From positions 1-25,886 of the forward strand of contig CAAFNG010000311.1 in assembly GCA_900764225.1 (NCBI GenBank): a stretch of DNA of 25,886 nucleotides, given 5' to 3'. The position numbers and the translations under genes are program-made. The stretch's first letter is position 1. Each line of letters opens with the position of its first letter. Under the pieces are notes generated by a model. The model searched no databases. It saw nothing but the letters and a program-made list of their open reading frames with translations, and was not told where the DNA came from. This DNA comes from Lachnospiraceae bacterium (GTDB lineage Bacteria > Bacillota > Clostridia > Lachnospirales > Lachnospiraceae). Below are positions 7,071-15,879 of this stretch, piece after piece.

Positions 7071-8396
7071 TCAACTCTCTGACTGGCTTCCAGATTCTTC
7101 AGAAGATCGCTTCTGCTCCTGATCTGGCTGTCCATCTTCCTTTGCTCCTCCCTCAGTTGTTGCAGGAGCACCATCTTTCTGGACTCTGTCGATTCCTGTT
7201 GTATTTCGTTCCGGTTCATCTTGCTCTCCATACGAAGCTTCCGATGACTGTATCACTTCCTCGCTTTCCGTGCTGTCCGTTTCCTGTGACAGGTCATCTC
7301 GTGCTGTCGTTCCTTCTGATACCTTTTCCAACTCTGCTTCTTTCTGTAAGATTGATTCCGTTGTATTCCCTTTCATCCTTACAGTCTCTGGTATATCTGC
7401 TTTCGCCGATATCATTTCCTGTGGTTCCACTTCCGTAGTTATTACTTCCGGTGTTATTCGCTCTGCTGTGTTTTCTCTTTTTTCTACTGCTTCCTTCTCT
7501 GCCTGGTAATCTTTCTCAATCCTGCGTTTTCTGGCTGCGGCACGTTTCCTTGTCATAATACGTCTTACTGTAACGATCACCGTACACACAACAAAGAGTA
7601 CTCCTGAAATCACCAGCGAAACATCTATTTCCGTTCCCGGAAAAAATATCCTGTCAGTCCGAAACCACTGAATCACAAATCTGCCCAGTCCATACCCTCC
7701 AAGATATCTCAGAAAGATCTCACCCTGAAATGCTTTTTTACGAAGACGCATCATAAGCAGTAAAAGCAGCAGCAGACACCAGAGACTCTCATAGAGAAAC
7801 AGTGGCTGAACCAGAATACATGCGGAACCACCGACAGTTTCCAGATTCTCCCTCATGACAGTAGTAACTTCTCCGGCTCTCACCGCTGTCAGCGGAAGCT
7901 GCATGGAAAGAACATTGTCCGCATACTCTCCGAAAGATTCTCTGTTAAAAAAACTTCCCCACTTTCCTATTATCTGCCCGATAAGAACTCCCATACATGC
8001 AATATCTGCCATCTGCCAGAAGGATTTCCGCCGGATGTGGCAGTAAATGAATCCTCCGATCACACCGCCTAAAAGTGCACCGTAGAACATCATCCCTCCG
8101 GAACGGACATTCAGTATCTGTCCCGGATCATTCTTATAAAGGCTCCACGAAAAAGCCACATAGAGAAGACGGGCGCCTATCACGCCTGTGATCAGCGTTA
8201 CGATCGCCAGATCCAGACATGCGTCCGCATCCTCATGGTTTCTCCGCGCCTCCAGTACTGCAAAAAAGATACCAAGCAGCATTCCTGCCGCAATAAGAAT
8301 CCCGTAGATTGTTATTTCGAATCCAAAAATCTCAAAGGATTTCGGAACATAGTCCAAAACCAGTTTCAGCCCCGGGAAACGAATTGACATATCCAT
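7071..8396 (-). CDS. lgt: Lgt-family prolipoprotein diacylglyceryl transferase, divergent, with acidic C-terminal tail
   Basis: Lgt moves diacylglycerol from phosphatidylglycerol to the lipobox cysteine of prolipoproteins in the cytoplasmic membrane. Residues 1-285 have the family layout of about seven membrane helices, with recognisable FEITIYGILIAAG, GARLLYV, RSGGMMFYGALLGG and LFLYESLW. However, the signature normally G-R-x-G-N-F-x-N-x-E reads GKWGSFFNRE here (144-153), so Arg is Lys and Asn is Ser. The C-terminal R-x-x-x-E pattern reads RFVIQ (239-243), Glu to Gln. The usual HGG position is FYGAL (104-108). From about 286 to 441 there is a charged, Glu/Thr/Ser-rich, low-complexity tail absent from ordinary ~270-290-residue Lgt. 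AGGTGA lies 4 nt before the ATG. It follows ychF by 15 nt and is probably co-transcribed. It may be a paralogue with altered or lost activity. Confidence 0.85.
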   Translation of the reverse strand: MDMSIRFPGLKLVLDYVPKSFEIFGFEITIYGILIAAGMLLGIFFAVLEARRNHEDADACLDLAIVTLITGVIGARLLYVAFSWSLYKNDPGQILNVRSGGMMFYGALLGGVIGGFIYCHIRRKSFWQMADIACMGVLIGQIIGKWGSFFNRESFGEYADNVLSMQLPLTAVRAGEVTTVMRENLETVGGSACILVQPLFLYESLWCLLLLLLLMMRLRKKAFQGEIFLRYLGGYGLGRFVIQWFRTDRIFFPGTEIDVSLVISGVLFVVCTVIVTVRRIMTRKRAAARKRRIEKDYQAEKEAVEKRENTAERITPEVITTEVEPQEMISAKADIPETVRMKGNTTESILQKEAELEKVSEGTTARDDLSQETDSTESEEVIQSSEASYGEQDEPERNTTGIDRVQKDGAPATTEGGAKEDGQPDQEQKRSSEESGSQSES

Positions 8397-8411
8397 AAAA
8401 TCACCTGTTTA

Positions 8412-9509
8412 TTATACGTTAAAACGGAATAAGATCACATCTCCGTCCTGAACAACATAGTCTTTTCCTTCCATGCGGACAAGACCTTTCTCTCTGGCAC
8501 CTGCATAGGAACCACAATCCAGAAGATCCTGATAATTCACAACCTCGGCTTTGATAAATCCACGCTCAAAATCTGTATGGATCTTACCTGCTGCCTGCGG
8601 TGCTTTTGTTCCGATCTTGATGGTCCATGCTCTTGTCTCATCCTCTCCTGCTGTGAGGAAACTCATGAGACCAAGGAGGTGATAACTTGCACGTACAAGC
8701 TTCTCAAGACCGGATTCTGTAAGTCCCAGATCCTCCAGGAACATTTTTCGCTCATCCTCATCAAGCTCGGAAATCTCTTCCTCAATCTGTGCACAGATTA
8801 CGAATACCTCACTGTTCTGTTTCGCAGCATACTCGCGTACAGCCTGTACATGCTGATTGTTTGCGCCGTCATCTGCAATATCATCCTCTGCAACATTGGC
8901 TGCGTAGATGACCGGTTTGGCAGTAAGAAGATTGTAGGTTGCAAGCCATGCATCCTCATCCTCATTCTCTGTCTCAAGGGTGATGGCAAGCTGTCCGTCC
9001 TCAAGATGTGCCTTTACTCTCTCAAGGAATGTGAGCTCTTTGGCTGCTTCCTTATCCATACGTGCTGTCTTGGTAACCTTGGCAATTCTTCTCTCCAGAA
9101 TCTCAAGGTCTGAGAAAACAAGCTCCAGGTTAATTGTCTCAATATCACGAAGCGGATCAATATTTCCGTCTACATGAACAACATTGGAATCCTCAAAACA
9201 TCTTACAACATGAACAATTGCATCTACCTCGCGGATATTGGCAAGGAACTGGTTTCCAAGACCTTCACCCTTGGATGCTCCTTTTACAAGTCCTGCAATA
9301 TCAACAAACTCGATCACTGCCGGTGTTACCTTCTTGGATTTATAAAAATCTCCGAGAAGATTCAGTCTTTCATCCGGTACTGTTACAACACCTACATTCG
9401 GATCGATGGTACAGAACGGATAGTTCGCAGATTCCGCACCTGCCTTTGTCAGTGAATTAAATAATGTACTTTTTCCTACATTCGGGAGTCCCACGATACC
9501 CAACTTCAT
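8412..9509 (-). CDS. ychF: Redox-/ribosome-linked P-loop ATPase YchF (OLA1 family)
   Basis: YchF is a universally conserved Obg-related NTPase that binds ribosomes, prefers ATP over GTP, and is linked to stress responses. The 365-residue protein has G1 GLPNVGKST (7-15), G3 DIAG (70-73) and, in place of the GTP-specific NKxD, NVAE (205-208), the change that gives ATP preference. A coiled-coil region (about 125-175) interrupts the G domain, and a TGS domain fills the C-terminus (about 283-365, [14 protein letters not shown]). Length and motifs are normal. The AGGAGG site is about 11 nt before the ATG. It has its own predicted promoter and leads a two-gene unit with lgt. Confidence 0.97.
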   Translation of the reverse strand: MKLGIVGLPNVGKSTLFNSLTKAGAESANYPFCTIDPNVGVVTVPDERLNLLGDFYKSKKVTPAVIEFVDIAGLVKGASKGEGLGNQFLANIREVDAIVHVVRCFEDSNVVHVDGNIDPLRDIETINLELVFSDLEILERRIAKVTKTARMDKEAAKELTFLERVKAHLEDGQLAITLETENEDEDAWLATYNLLTAKPVIYAANVAEDDIADDGANNQHVQAVREYAAKQNSEVFVICAQIEEEISELDEDERKMFLEDLGLTESGLEKLVRASYHLLGLMSFLTAGEDETRAWTIKIGTKAPQAAGKIHTDFERGFIKAEVVNYQDLLDCGSYAGAREKGLVRMEGKDYVVQDGDVILFRFNV

Positions 9510-9581
9510 TTCTCTATATTCCTCCTATGAATAACTTGTTTTACAGTATTTTATATACAAAAAAAGTCTCAACACGGATGA

Positions 9582-9610
9582 ATTATACCACATTGAAACT
9601 CCTTTGTACA
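9582..9610 (-). promoter_or_regulatory. Predicted promoter of ychF-lgt
   Basis: On the minus strand TGTACA (plus 9605-9610) and a perfect TATAAT (plus 9582-9587) are spaced by 17 bp, about 70 nt before the ychF start. It suggests ychF-lgt is transcribed separately from the thiN operon, though no convincing terminator is visible after thiN. Confidence 0.55.
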
Positions 9611-9660
9611 CCTTATCTGTTGCTTTGTTGGCTCTGTGTTTTTCTGTTCTGAGTTACGGT

Positions 9661-10335
9661 TCAGTCCCTCGACATGATCATCAGAAGCTCTCCTCTGTCG
9701 TAGAAGATCTCAGCAGTATCTTCCATGATCTCGTTACTCACTGTCAGACCACTGTCTGCAACAGTAAGATGATATCCTTTTAATGGATATTTGAATCCTG
9801 TAAGCGTCAAGCCTTCCACATCTCCGCCAACAGTAAAAAAAGACACATATTTTCCAAACTGTTTCTCACGTTTAAGAACTGTCCCGCTGTTTACCAGTGT
9901 GATATAATTCCACTGATCCGCGATCGCAATGCGGACACCCTTATCTTTTCCCATGGAGAGCAGACCAAGATTCGCCATCACATGATCCAGTCTTGTACCT
10001 GTAGCCCCGAAAATCAGAATCTCCCGGGCACCCGCATCAATCATATGATTCACCGCAGACTGCGTATCTGAGTCATCCTTCTCCGGCTTCAGTCTGACGA
10101 TCTCCAGATTCTTAAGACTGTTCATATAAGCTTTGCCCTCTTCTGAAAGGCTGTCAAAGTCTCCCACTGCAAGATCCGGTATAAACCCGCGGTTGTGCAT
10201 GAACCACTCCATCCCCTTATCCGCAGCCACCAGTCTCAGACTCTCTCTTCCACCTTTTTGAATTCTTTTTTTTAAAAAACCGAGGGCAAAATCATCCTGG
10301 ATATTGCCCCCGCTCATTATTATCGTATCAGTCAT
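9661..10335 (-). CDS. thiN: Thiamine pyrophosphokinase
   Basis: ThiN transfers pyrophosphate from ATP to thiamine, giving thiamine diphosphate. The 224-residue protein has the family motifs AADKGMEW (37-44), GDFDS (58-62), the acidic metal-binding KDDSDTQ (86-92) and the substrate loop GATGTRLDHVMAN (110-122). The C-terminal beta-rich domain ends near NEIMEDTAEIFYDRGELLMI. It starts 2 nt after rpe and is the last gene of the housekeeping operon, the usual rsgA-rpe-thiN order in Firmicutes. Thiamine diphosphate is a cofactor of transketolase, which links it to the Rpe step. Confidence 0.96.
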   Translation of the reverse strand: MTDTIIMSGGNIQDDFALGFLKKRIQKGGRESLRLVAADKGMEWFMHNRGFIPDLAVGDFDSLSEEGKAYMNSLKNLEIVRLKPEKDDSDTQSAVNHMIDAGAREILIFGATGTRLDHVMANLGLLSMGKDKGVRIAIADQWNYITLVNSGTVLKREKQFGKYVSFFTVGGDVEGLTLTGFKYPLKGYHLTVADSGLTVSNEIMEDTAEIFYDRGELLMIMSRD

Positions 10336-10337
10336 TT

Positions 10338-11012
10338 TCAGTCCAGCTTTTCTTTGATATGATGGATCTTGTGTGTAATGTGGCGCACATTAGCTGTGAT
10401 ATCTCCCTTAAATACCCAGGATCCGGCAACCATAAGGTTCGCTCCTGCACGCATAACAGTCTCCAGTGTATCATCATTGATACCGCCGTCCACCTGAATA
10501 TCAACATCCAGATCTTCCTCGTCAATCAGTTCACGAAGCTCCTGGATCTTCTCTGTACACTCATCCATGTACTTCTGTCCACCAAATCCCGGCTGAACTG
10601 TCATGATCAGAACCATGTCCACATCTTCAAGAAGGTGGCTGATATCATTTACCGGTGTAGATGGTTTAATGGAAACAGCGGCTTTTACACCGGCTGCCTT
10701 AATCTGCTCCAGTGTACGCTCCAGATCCTCACAGGCCTCTGCATGCACGGTGATGGAATCTGCTCCACATTCCACAAAATCGCGAATATATCTCTCAGGT
10801 TCTGTTACCATCAAATGTACGTCGAAAAACATGTTGGATTCTTTTCGAATTGATTTGATCACCGGCATTCCAAAGGATATACTAGGAACGAAATCTCCAT
10901 CCATAACATCAATGTGCAGATATTCAACTCCTTCTTTTTCAAGAATTTTAATCTGTTCTCCCAGTCGGTTAAAATCTGCTGATAAAATCGACGGGCACAA
11001 TCGGTATTCCAT
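10338..11012 (-). CDS. rpe: Ribulose-phosphate 3-epimerase
   Basis: Rpe interconverts ribulose 5-phosphate and xylulose 5-phosphate in the pentose phosphate pathway. The 224-residue TIM barrel carries LCPSILSADF (5-14), HIDVMDGDFVP (33-43; H33 and D35 bind metal, D35 being a catalytic acid/base), VHLMV (H66), VQPGFGGQ (139-146) and VDGGI (174-178; D175 is the second catalytic Asp), followed by the phosphate-binding GANLMVAGS. All key residues are present. It lies 3 nt after rsgA and 2 nt before thiN. Confidence 0.97.
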   Translation of the reverse strand: MEYRLCPSILSADFNRLGEQIKILEKEGVEYLHIDVMDGDFVPSISFGMPVIKSIRKESNMFFDVHLMVTEPERYIRDFVECGADSITVHAEACEDLERTLEQIKAAGVKAAVSIKPSTPVNDISHLLEDVDMVLIMTVQPGFGGQKYMDECTEKIQELRELIDEEDLDVDIQVDGGINDDTLETVMRAGANLMVAGSWVFKGDITANVRHITHKIHHIKEKLD

Positions 11013-11015
11013 GAC

Positions 11016-11894
11016 TTAATATCTCCTCTTCTCTTTTAATTCCTGATGCAGCTCCAGGTAATCCTCATAACGGAGTCTGCTGATCTTATTGTTCTCAAGG
11101 GCTTCCTTTACGGCGCAGCCCGGTTCATGGATATGACGGCAGCCCTGAAAACGGCACTGTCCTTCATATTCGCGGAACTCCGGAAAATAATCTTTCAGCT
11201 CCTGTTCCTCCATGTTCTCAATATACAGGGAGGAAAATCCCGGTGTGTCCACAAGAAATGTATCCTGGGCTACCGGTATGATCTGTGCATGGCGGGTAGT
11301 ATGCTTACCTCGTTTCAGCTTACGGCTGATTTCGCCGGTCTCCATCTCAACCTCCTCCTGGAGAGAATTGGTCAGGGACGACTTACCTACGCCGGAAGGG
11401 CCTGCCACAACCGTTGTCTTTCCTTTCAGCACTTCCTCAATCTCGCCAAGCCCTTCCCCTTTCAGGGCACTTGACATGATCACCTGATAGCCACAGCTGC
11501 GGTATGTCTCATAAAGAAACTCCAGTTCCTCCTCTGTTGCCAGATCTTTTTTGTTAAAGCAGATGACTGCCGGGACATTCTCACGTTCCATCATGATTAG
11601 GAAACGATCCAGAAGCATAAAATTCGGTTTCGGGTTATCCATGGCAAAGATCACCAGCGCCTGATCCACATTGGCTACAGCCGGACGGATCAGCGAATTC
11701 TTACGCTTATGAATCTCTGTCACACTGCCTTCCAGCTCTTTTCCATCCAGAACTGTAATCTCCACATCATCACCAACCAGCGGTTTGAACTTATCCTTGC
11801 GGAAAATCCCCTTCGCTCTGCATTCGTATGTATTGCCGTCTTCTGCGTATACATAGTAGAATCCGGCAATACCCTTTATAATTTTTCCCTGCAT
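11016..11894 (-). CDS. rsgA: Ribosome small subunit GTPase RsgA (YjeQ/EngC)
   Basis: RsgA is a late 30S assembly factor that checks the decoding centre and releases RbfA. The 292-residue protein has an N-terminal OB fold (about 1-65), then a circularly permuted G domain: G4 NKKD (114-117) precedes G1 GPSGVGKSS (165-173) and G3 DTPG (216-219). A C-terminal zinc knuckle uses C247, C252, H254 and C260. This motif order is diagnostic. In other Firmicutes RsgA is a phosphorylation target of PrkC-type kinases, which fits its place 2 nt behind prkC; that regulation is inferred here. The start codon sits in TGATCATG, right after the prkC stop, suggesting translational coupling. Confidence 0.97.
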   Translation of the reverse strand: MQGKIIKGIAGFYYVYAEDGNTYECRAKGIFRKDKFKPLVGDDVEITVLDGKELEGSVTEIHKRKNSLIRPAVANVDQALVIFAMDNPKPNFMLLDRFLIMMERENVPAVICFNKKDLATEEELEFLYETYRSCGYQVIMSSALKGEGLGEIEEVLKGKTTVVAGPSGVGKSSLTNSLQEEVEMETGEISRKLKRGKHTTRHAQIIPVAQDTFLVDTPGFSSLYIENMEEQELKDYFPEFREYEGQCRFQGCRHIHEPGCAVKEALENNKISRLRYEDYLELHQELKEKRRY

Positions 11895-11896
11895 GA

Positions 11897-14092
11897 TCAG
11901 TCAGCCTGCTTAAAAGTAACTGTATAGGTTCCAAGCTGCTGATAATCCCCATTTACCTGCTCATAGAGATAGATGGTACCACTTGTCACACCCTCAGCTC
12001 CTGAAATATCCAGCTGATACGGAAAACTTACATTCTGTCCATCAAGAATCGTAGATGCTTTCGGCTCTCCGTTTACCTCCTGGATCAGTTCCAGACGGAT
12101 TGCTCCTCCGTTGTAACCGGATGGTGTATCCAGAGTCTGAGTACATTTCCAGTTTGTATCCACAGATGCACTGTCTGACGCCGGTGCTGTTGTCACAGTA
12201 CTGTTATCTGCTGCCGTACTGCCTGTGGATGTTGTACTGTCCGTAGATGCTGTACTGTCTGCAGACGGTGCCTGATCTCCTGAACTGATCGTAATGCTGA
12301 TCGGCTGATCAGGATCTACTGCTGCATAAGCCTCCGGATCCTGAGCGATAACAGTGCCCGCTGCTTCTGTGCTCTGCTGTTCTGTAATCTGGATATCAAT
12401 AAATTTACCTAATGTAGTAAGTGCATCATCCCTGCTCATTCCAACAACACTTGGAACTTCTGCATTGCTGCCATAGTCAACACCCCTGCTGACTGTCAGA
12501 GTTACAGAAGATCCTCCCTGTACGGAAGTCCCTGCTGCCGGATTTACACTGTATACATATCCCGGATCCACAAGTGCATATCCGTTATCATCTGTATCGC
12601 TGTATTCCTTCTGCACAGTTACCTGAAGTCCAAGATCCTCAAGTGTCTGCTGTGCAGCAATACCTGTTCGTCCATCCAGATCCGGAATCGTAACCTGTGC
12701 AGTTCCTGTGCTTACCCAGTATTTCACAGTTGTATATTCTGCAACCTGTGTTCCGGCTGCAGCTTCCTGATGTGAAATTTTTCCTTTTTCCTGATTGGAT
12801 GATTCTTCTCCTGCCATCTGAACACCAAGATGAGCATCATTTGCAAGATTTTTAGCCTCATCCTCGGTTTTTCCTACTAAATCCGGAACTGTTACCATTG
12901 CACTGGATGTTTCTTCCTTCTGTTCGGTCTTTGAACTTTCTGTCTTGCTACTGCCAGTAGTTCCGAAAAGACCTGCAGCACGTCCGAAAACAACAATCAG
13001 TACAACCATCAGAACTACCCCACCGATAAGTGTGGCAATTGTTAATCCCCTTCCTGAGCTCTGCTTCTTCTCAGATTTTCTTCCGGATCTTGGTTTGTAT
13101 TCTTCCTCTGCATCATCATAATCGTTATCATCGTACTCTTCTTTCTCAAGAGTCTCTATTTCCGGTTTTGTAATCTGCTTCGGTGTATGCTTGATTTCTC
13201 CCAGTTCTTCCTCTGAGATTACAACTGTCTTGGCGTCATTATCTACTGTTGTAAGCTTTACAAAATCTCCCTGCGGATCGATCAGCGAATGTTTCAGGTC
13301 CGCAATGACCTCTTCCATGCGGTTGTATCTGCGATCCACGCTCTTCTGTGTACATTTCAAAATGATCTGCTCCAGACTATATGGAAGATCCGGTGTATAT
13401 ACACTCGGCGGAACCATCTCTTCCTGAAGATGTTTGATCGCAATGGCTACGGTTGTGTCTCCGTCAAAAGGAACTCTTCCTGTAACCATCTCATATAACG
13501 TGATTCCCAGTGAGTAAATATCGCTTTTCTCATCACTGTATCCGCCTCGAACCTGTTCCGGTGAACTGTAATGGACAGATCCCATAACGTTAGAACTGAT
13601 CGTATTAGAGGATGCAGCTCTTGCAATTCCGAAATCAGTTACCTTAACCTTGCCATCTGTAGATATGATGATATTCTGTGGTTTTACATCTCTGTGGACA
13701 ATTCCGTGACTGTGCGCTGCTTCAAGTCCCATTGAAACCTGAATTGCAATACTTGTCGCTTCCTTGATAGAAAGTCTTCCCTTTTTGGAAATATATTCCT
13801 TCAGCGTAATTCCCTCAATCAGTTCCATTACAATGTAATAAACACCGCCATCATCACCAACATCAAATACATTGACAATGTTCGGATGTGTAAGACCGGC
13901 CGCTGCCTGTGCCTCACTTTTGAATTTCTTGATAAATGTAGTATCCTCCCGAAACTCCGGTTTCAGGACTTTTACTGCTACAAAGCGATTCAGCTTATGA
14001 TCCATAGCTTTATAGACATCAGCCATTCCGCCAGTTCCGATTTTTCCTACGATCTCATAGCGTTCAGCTATGATCATTCCCGTCTTTAACAT
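11897..14092 (-). CDS. prkC: PASTA-domain Ser/Thr protein kinase PrkC (Stk1)
   Basis: PrkC is a membrane receptor kinase that senses muropeptides or lipid II and controls wall metabolism, division and dormancy exit. The 731-residue protein has a cytoplasmic Hanks-type kinase domain (about 10-270): glycine loop GTGGMA (19-24), Lys41, HRDVKPQN (133-140, catalytic D135), DFG (153-155), a Ser/Thr-rich activation loop (161-175) and SPEQ. An acidic juxtamembrane stretch (about 315-345) precedes a single transmembrane helix (about 350-372). Outside are three PASTA repeats (about 400-463, 466-537, 544-605), a Ser/Thr-rich linker (about 606-645), and a final ~85-residue beta-rich domain (646-731). S. 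aureus PrkC also has an Ig-like domain after its PASTA repeats, so this tail may be equivalent. Its start overlaps the end of stp by 7 nt. Confidence 0.97.
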   Translation of the reverse strand: MLKTGMIIAERYEIVGKIGTGGMADVYKAMDHKLNRFVAVKVLKPEFREDTTFIKKFKSEAQAAAGLTHPNIVNVFDVGDDGGVYYIVMELIEGITLKEYISKKGRLSIKEATSIAIQVSMGLEAAHSHGIVHRDVKPQNIIISTDGKVKVTDFGIARAASSNTISSNVMGSVHYSSPEQVRGGYSDEKSDIYSLGITLYEMVTGRVPFDGDTTVAIAIKHLQEEMVPPSVYTPDLPYSLEQIILKCTQKSVDRRYNRMEEVIADLKHSLIDPQGDFVKLTTVDNDAKTVVISEEELGEIKHTPKQITKPEIETLEKEEYDDNDYDDAEEEYKPRSGRKSEKKQSSGRGLTIATLIGGVVLMVVLIVVFGRAAGLFGTTGSSKTESSKTEQKEETSSAMVTVPDLVGKTEDEAKNLANDAHLGVQMAGEESSNQEKGKISHQEAAAGTQVAEYTTVKYWVSTGTAQVTIPDLDGRTGIAAQQTLEDLGLQVTVQKEYSDTDDNGYALVDPGYVYSVNPAAGTSVQGGSSVTLTVSRGVDYGSNAEVPSVVGMSRDDALTTLGKFIDIQITEQQSTEAAGTVIAQDPEAYAAVDPDQPISITISSGDQAPSADSTASTDSTTSTGSTAADNSTVTTAPASDSASVDTNWKCTQTLDTPSGYNGGAIRLELIQEVNGEPKASTILDGQNVSFPYQLDISGAEGVTSGTIYLYEQVNGDYQQLGTYTVTFKQAD

Positions 14093-14832
14093 GTTTCCAC
14101 CTCATTCGTGAATGGTTCTACCAGTACGATTGCAATATTATCCTTACCGCCATTCTGATTTGCTTCCCGAAGGAGCGCATTGCCTTTCTGATCAATATCT
14201 GCTTCCGGATCGGATATGATCTCCCAGATTTTCTCATCTGTCACCATATTACTCAGACCATCCGAACACATCAAAATCGTACAGTCCTTTCCAAGTTTCA
14301 GATCAAAGAAATCAACATCTACCGTTTTCTCTGCTCCAAGCGCCCTTGTAATAATGTTTTTATCCGGATGATTGCGTGCTTCTTCTTCACTGAGCTCGCC
14401 CATTCTGACCATCTCCTGAACCAGAGAATGGTCTCTGGTAATCTGATGAATTCCATCCTGGATCACATACAAACGGCTGTCCCCCACATTAGCCACATAG
14501 GCATACTGATCTACAATAGTCGCCACTACCATAGTCGTTCCCATACCCCGGAGATTTTCATCTTCCTGGGCACGGTTTCTGATCTCAGTATTGGCTGTTT
14601 CAATGGCATGACGAATAACCTTTACCGGATTATAATCCGCATCTTCACGGATTTCATCCACAAGGATCCGTACTGCATGTGAGGATGCATAGTCACCGGC
14701 ATTATGTCCGCCCATTCCGTCTGCGACTGTGAAAAGATTAGGCAGATTTCCCACCGGTTCTTCAGAAACATATACGTAATCCTGATTCATCTTTCGCTTC
14801 TGCCCTACATCAGTAGCTGAGTATATCCTCAT
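14086..14832 (-). CDS. stp: PP2C-type Ser/Thr protein phosphatase (Stp/PrpC)
   Basis: This metal-dependent phosphatase reverses phosphorylation by PrkC. The 248-residue protein carries the PPM motifs: NQD with D18, VADGMGGHNAG (36-46, metal ligand D38), GMGTT (97-101), NVGDSRLY (115-122), CSDGLSN (189-195, D191) and GGKDNIA (228-234, D231). It is a single soluble catalytic domain of standard size. It begins 1 nt after the rlmN stop and overlaps prkC by 7 nt, so phosphatase and kinase are probably made in a fixed ratio by translational coupling. Confidence 0.97.
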   Translation of the reverse strand: MRIYSATDVGQKRKMNQDYVYVSEEPVGNLPNLFTVADGMGGHNAGDYASSHAVRILVDEIREDADYNPVKVIRHAIETANTEIRNRAQEDENLRGMGTTMVVATIVDQYAYVANVGDSRLYVIQDGIHQITRDHSLVQEMVRMGELSEEEARNHPDKNIITRALGAEKTVDVDFFDLKLGKDCTILMCSDGLSNMVTDEKIWEIISDPEADIDQKGNALLREANQNGGKDNIAIVLVEPFTNEVETC

Positions 14833-14833
14833 G

Positions 14834-15874
14834 TTACTTCTCGCTTTCTGTTTTTTCCATGTAACTTTTTCTTAGCTGTCCACAGGCACCGTCAATATCG
14901 CTGCCCATTTCCCTTCTAATAGTAACATTAATTCCGTATTTTTCAAGTTTTATTTTGAAATTCTCCACAGCCTGTCGAGTAGACCTCACATAGGAGCGTT
15001 CCTTAATTGGATTTACCGGAATCAGATTTACATGGCAGTTGATTCCCCGGATACGACCGGCAAGCTGCTTCGCATCTGCCTCTCCGTCGTTCACCCCGGC
15101 AACAAGACTGTATTCAAAAGTAATACGGCGACCTGTTTTGTCAAAATAATTCCGGCATGCATCCAGAACTTCGTCCATGGAATATTTATTTGCGATCGGC
15201 ATCAGTTCTCGTCTCTTCTCATCATTTGGAGCATGAAGAGAAAGTGCCAGTGTGATCTGAAGCTTTTCTTCTGCCAGATCATACATCTTCGGTACGATAC
15301 CGCAGGTTGAAACCGTCACATTACGCTGACTGATCCCCAGTCCGTTCTCATCTGTAAGAATCCGGATAAAGCGAATCAGGTTATCGTAATTATCCATCGG
15401 TTCTCCGGTTCCCATTACGACTACGTTGGCCACACGTTCTCCGGTATCCGCCTGGATACGATAGATCTGATCCAGCATCTCGGAAGGCTTCAGACATCTG
15501 GTAAGACCTCCGATCGTGGAAGCGCAGAACCGGCAGCCCATACGGCAGCCTACCTGAGAGGAAATACATACAGAGTTTCCATGATGATATCTCATAAGAA
15601 CACTCTCGATCACATTTCCATCCTCCAGCCGGAACAGATATTTTCTTGTTTCATCAATTTTTGAGATCCTTACATCTGCCTTGGTCAGCGCTGTGATCGG
15701 ATACACAGAAAGCTTTTCCCGAAGGGCTTTTGAAATGTTCGTCATTTCATCCCAGGAGGTAACCAGCTGCTGATGCAGCCATGCATAGATCTGTTTTGCC
15801 CGGAAAGGCTTTTCGCCGATCTCTGTCATGAAGCTCTTAAGCTCCTCCAGTGTCATGGATTTTATATCTGTCAT
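14834..15874 (-). CDS. rlmN: Dual-specificity 23S rRNA/tRNA adenine-C2 methyltransferase RlmN
   Basis: RlmN is a radical-SAM enzyme that methylates C2 of A2503 in 23S rRNA and, in some bacteria, A37 of tRNAs. The 346-residue protein has the cluster motif CRMGCRFC (C110, C114, C117), the GTGEPMDNYDN region (155-165), and the two cysteines of the ping-pong mechanism at C103 and C331 (GACGQL, equivalent to C355 of E. coli by pattern). The Cfr resistance enzyme is related, but the neighbourhood and sequence (VSTCGIVPKM, LALSLHAPND) fit RlmN. It starts 5 nt after rsmB and ends 1 nt before stp. Confidence 0.96.
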   Translation of the reverse strand: MTDIKSMTLEELKSFMTEIGEKPFRAKQIYAWLHQQLVTSWDEMTNISKALREKLSVYPITALTKADVRISKIDETRKYLFRLEDGNVIESVLMRYHHGNSVCISSQVGCRMGCRFCASTIGGLTRCLKPSEMLDQIYRIQADTGERVANVVVMGTGEPMDNYDNLIRFIRILTDENGLGISQRNVTVSTCGIVPKMYDLAEEKLQITLALSLHAPNDEKRRELMPIANKYSMDEVLDACRNYFDKTGRRITFEYSLVAGVNDGEADAKQLAGRIRGINCHVNLIPVNPIKERSYVRSTRQAVENFKIKLEKYGINVTIRREMGSDIDGACGQLRKSYMEKTESEK

Positions 15875-15879
15875 TTTTA

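Noticed and set aside
7040..7231. Minus-strand frame of 63 codons overlapping the 3' end of lgt
   Set aside because: It has no ribosome binding site and lies almost wholly inside lgt. It was considered as a sign of frameshift in the lgt tail, but the lgt frame is open and its composition is uniform to the stop codon.
8577..9113. Plus-strand open frame of 178 codons inside ychF
   Set aside because: It is antisense to a fully conserved gene with intact motifs; the Cys/Leu-rich product is typical of a shadow frame.
12170..12290. Repetitive sequence in prkC
   Set aside because: The repeats encode a Ser/Thr-rich linker and are in frame; this is low-complexity coding sequence, not a mobile or CRISPR repeat.
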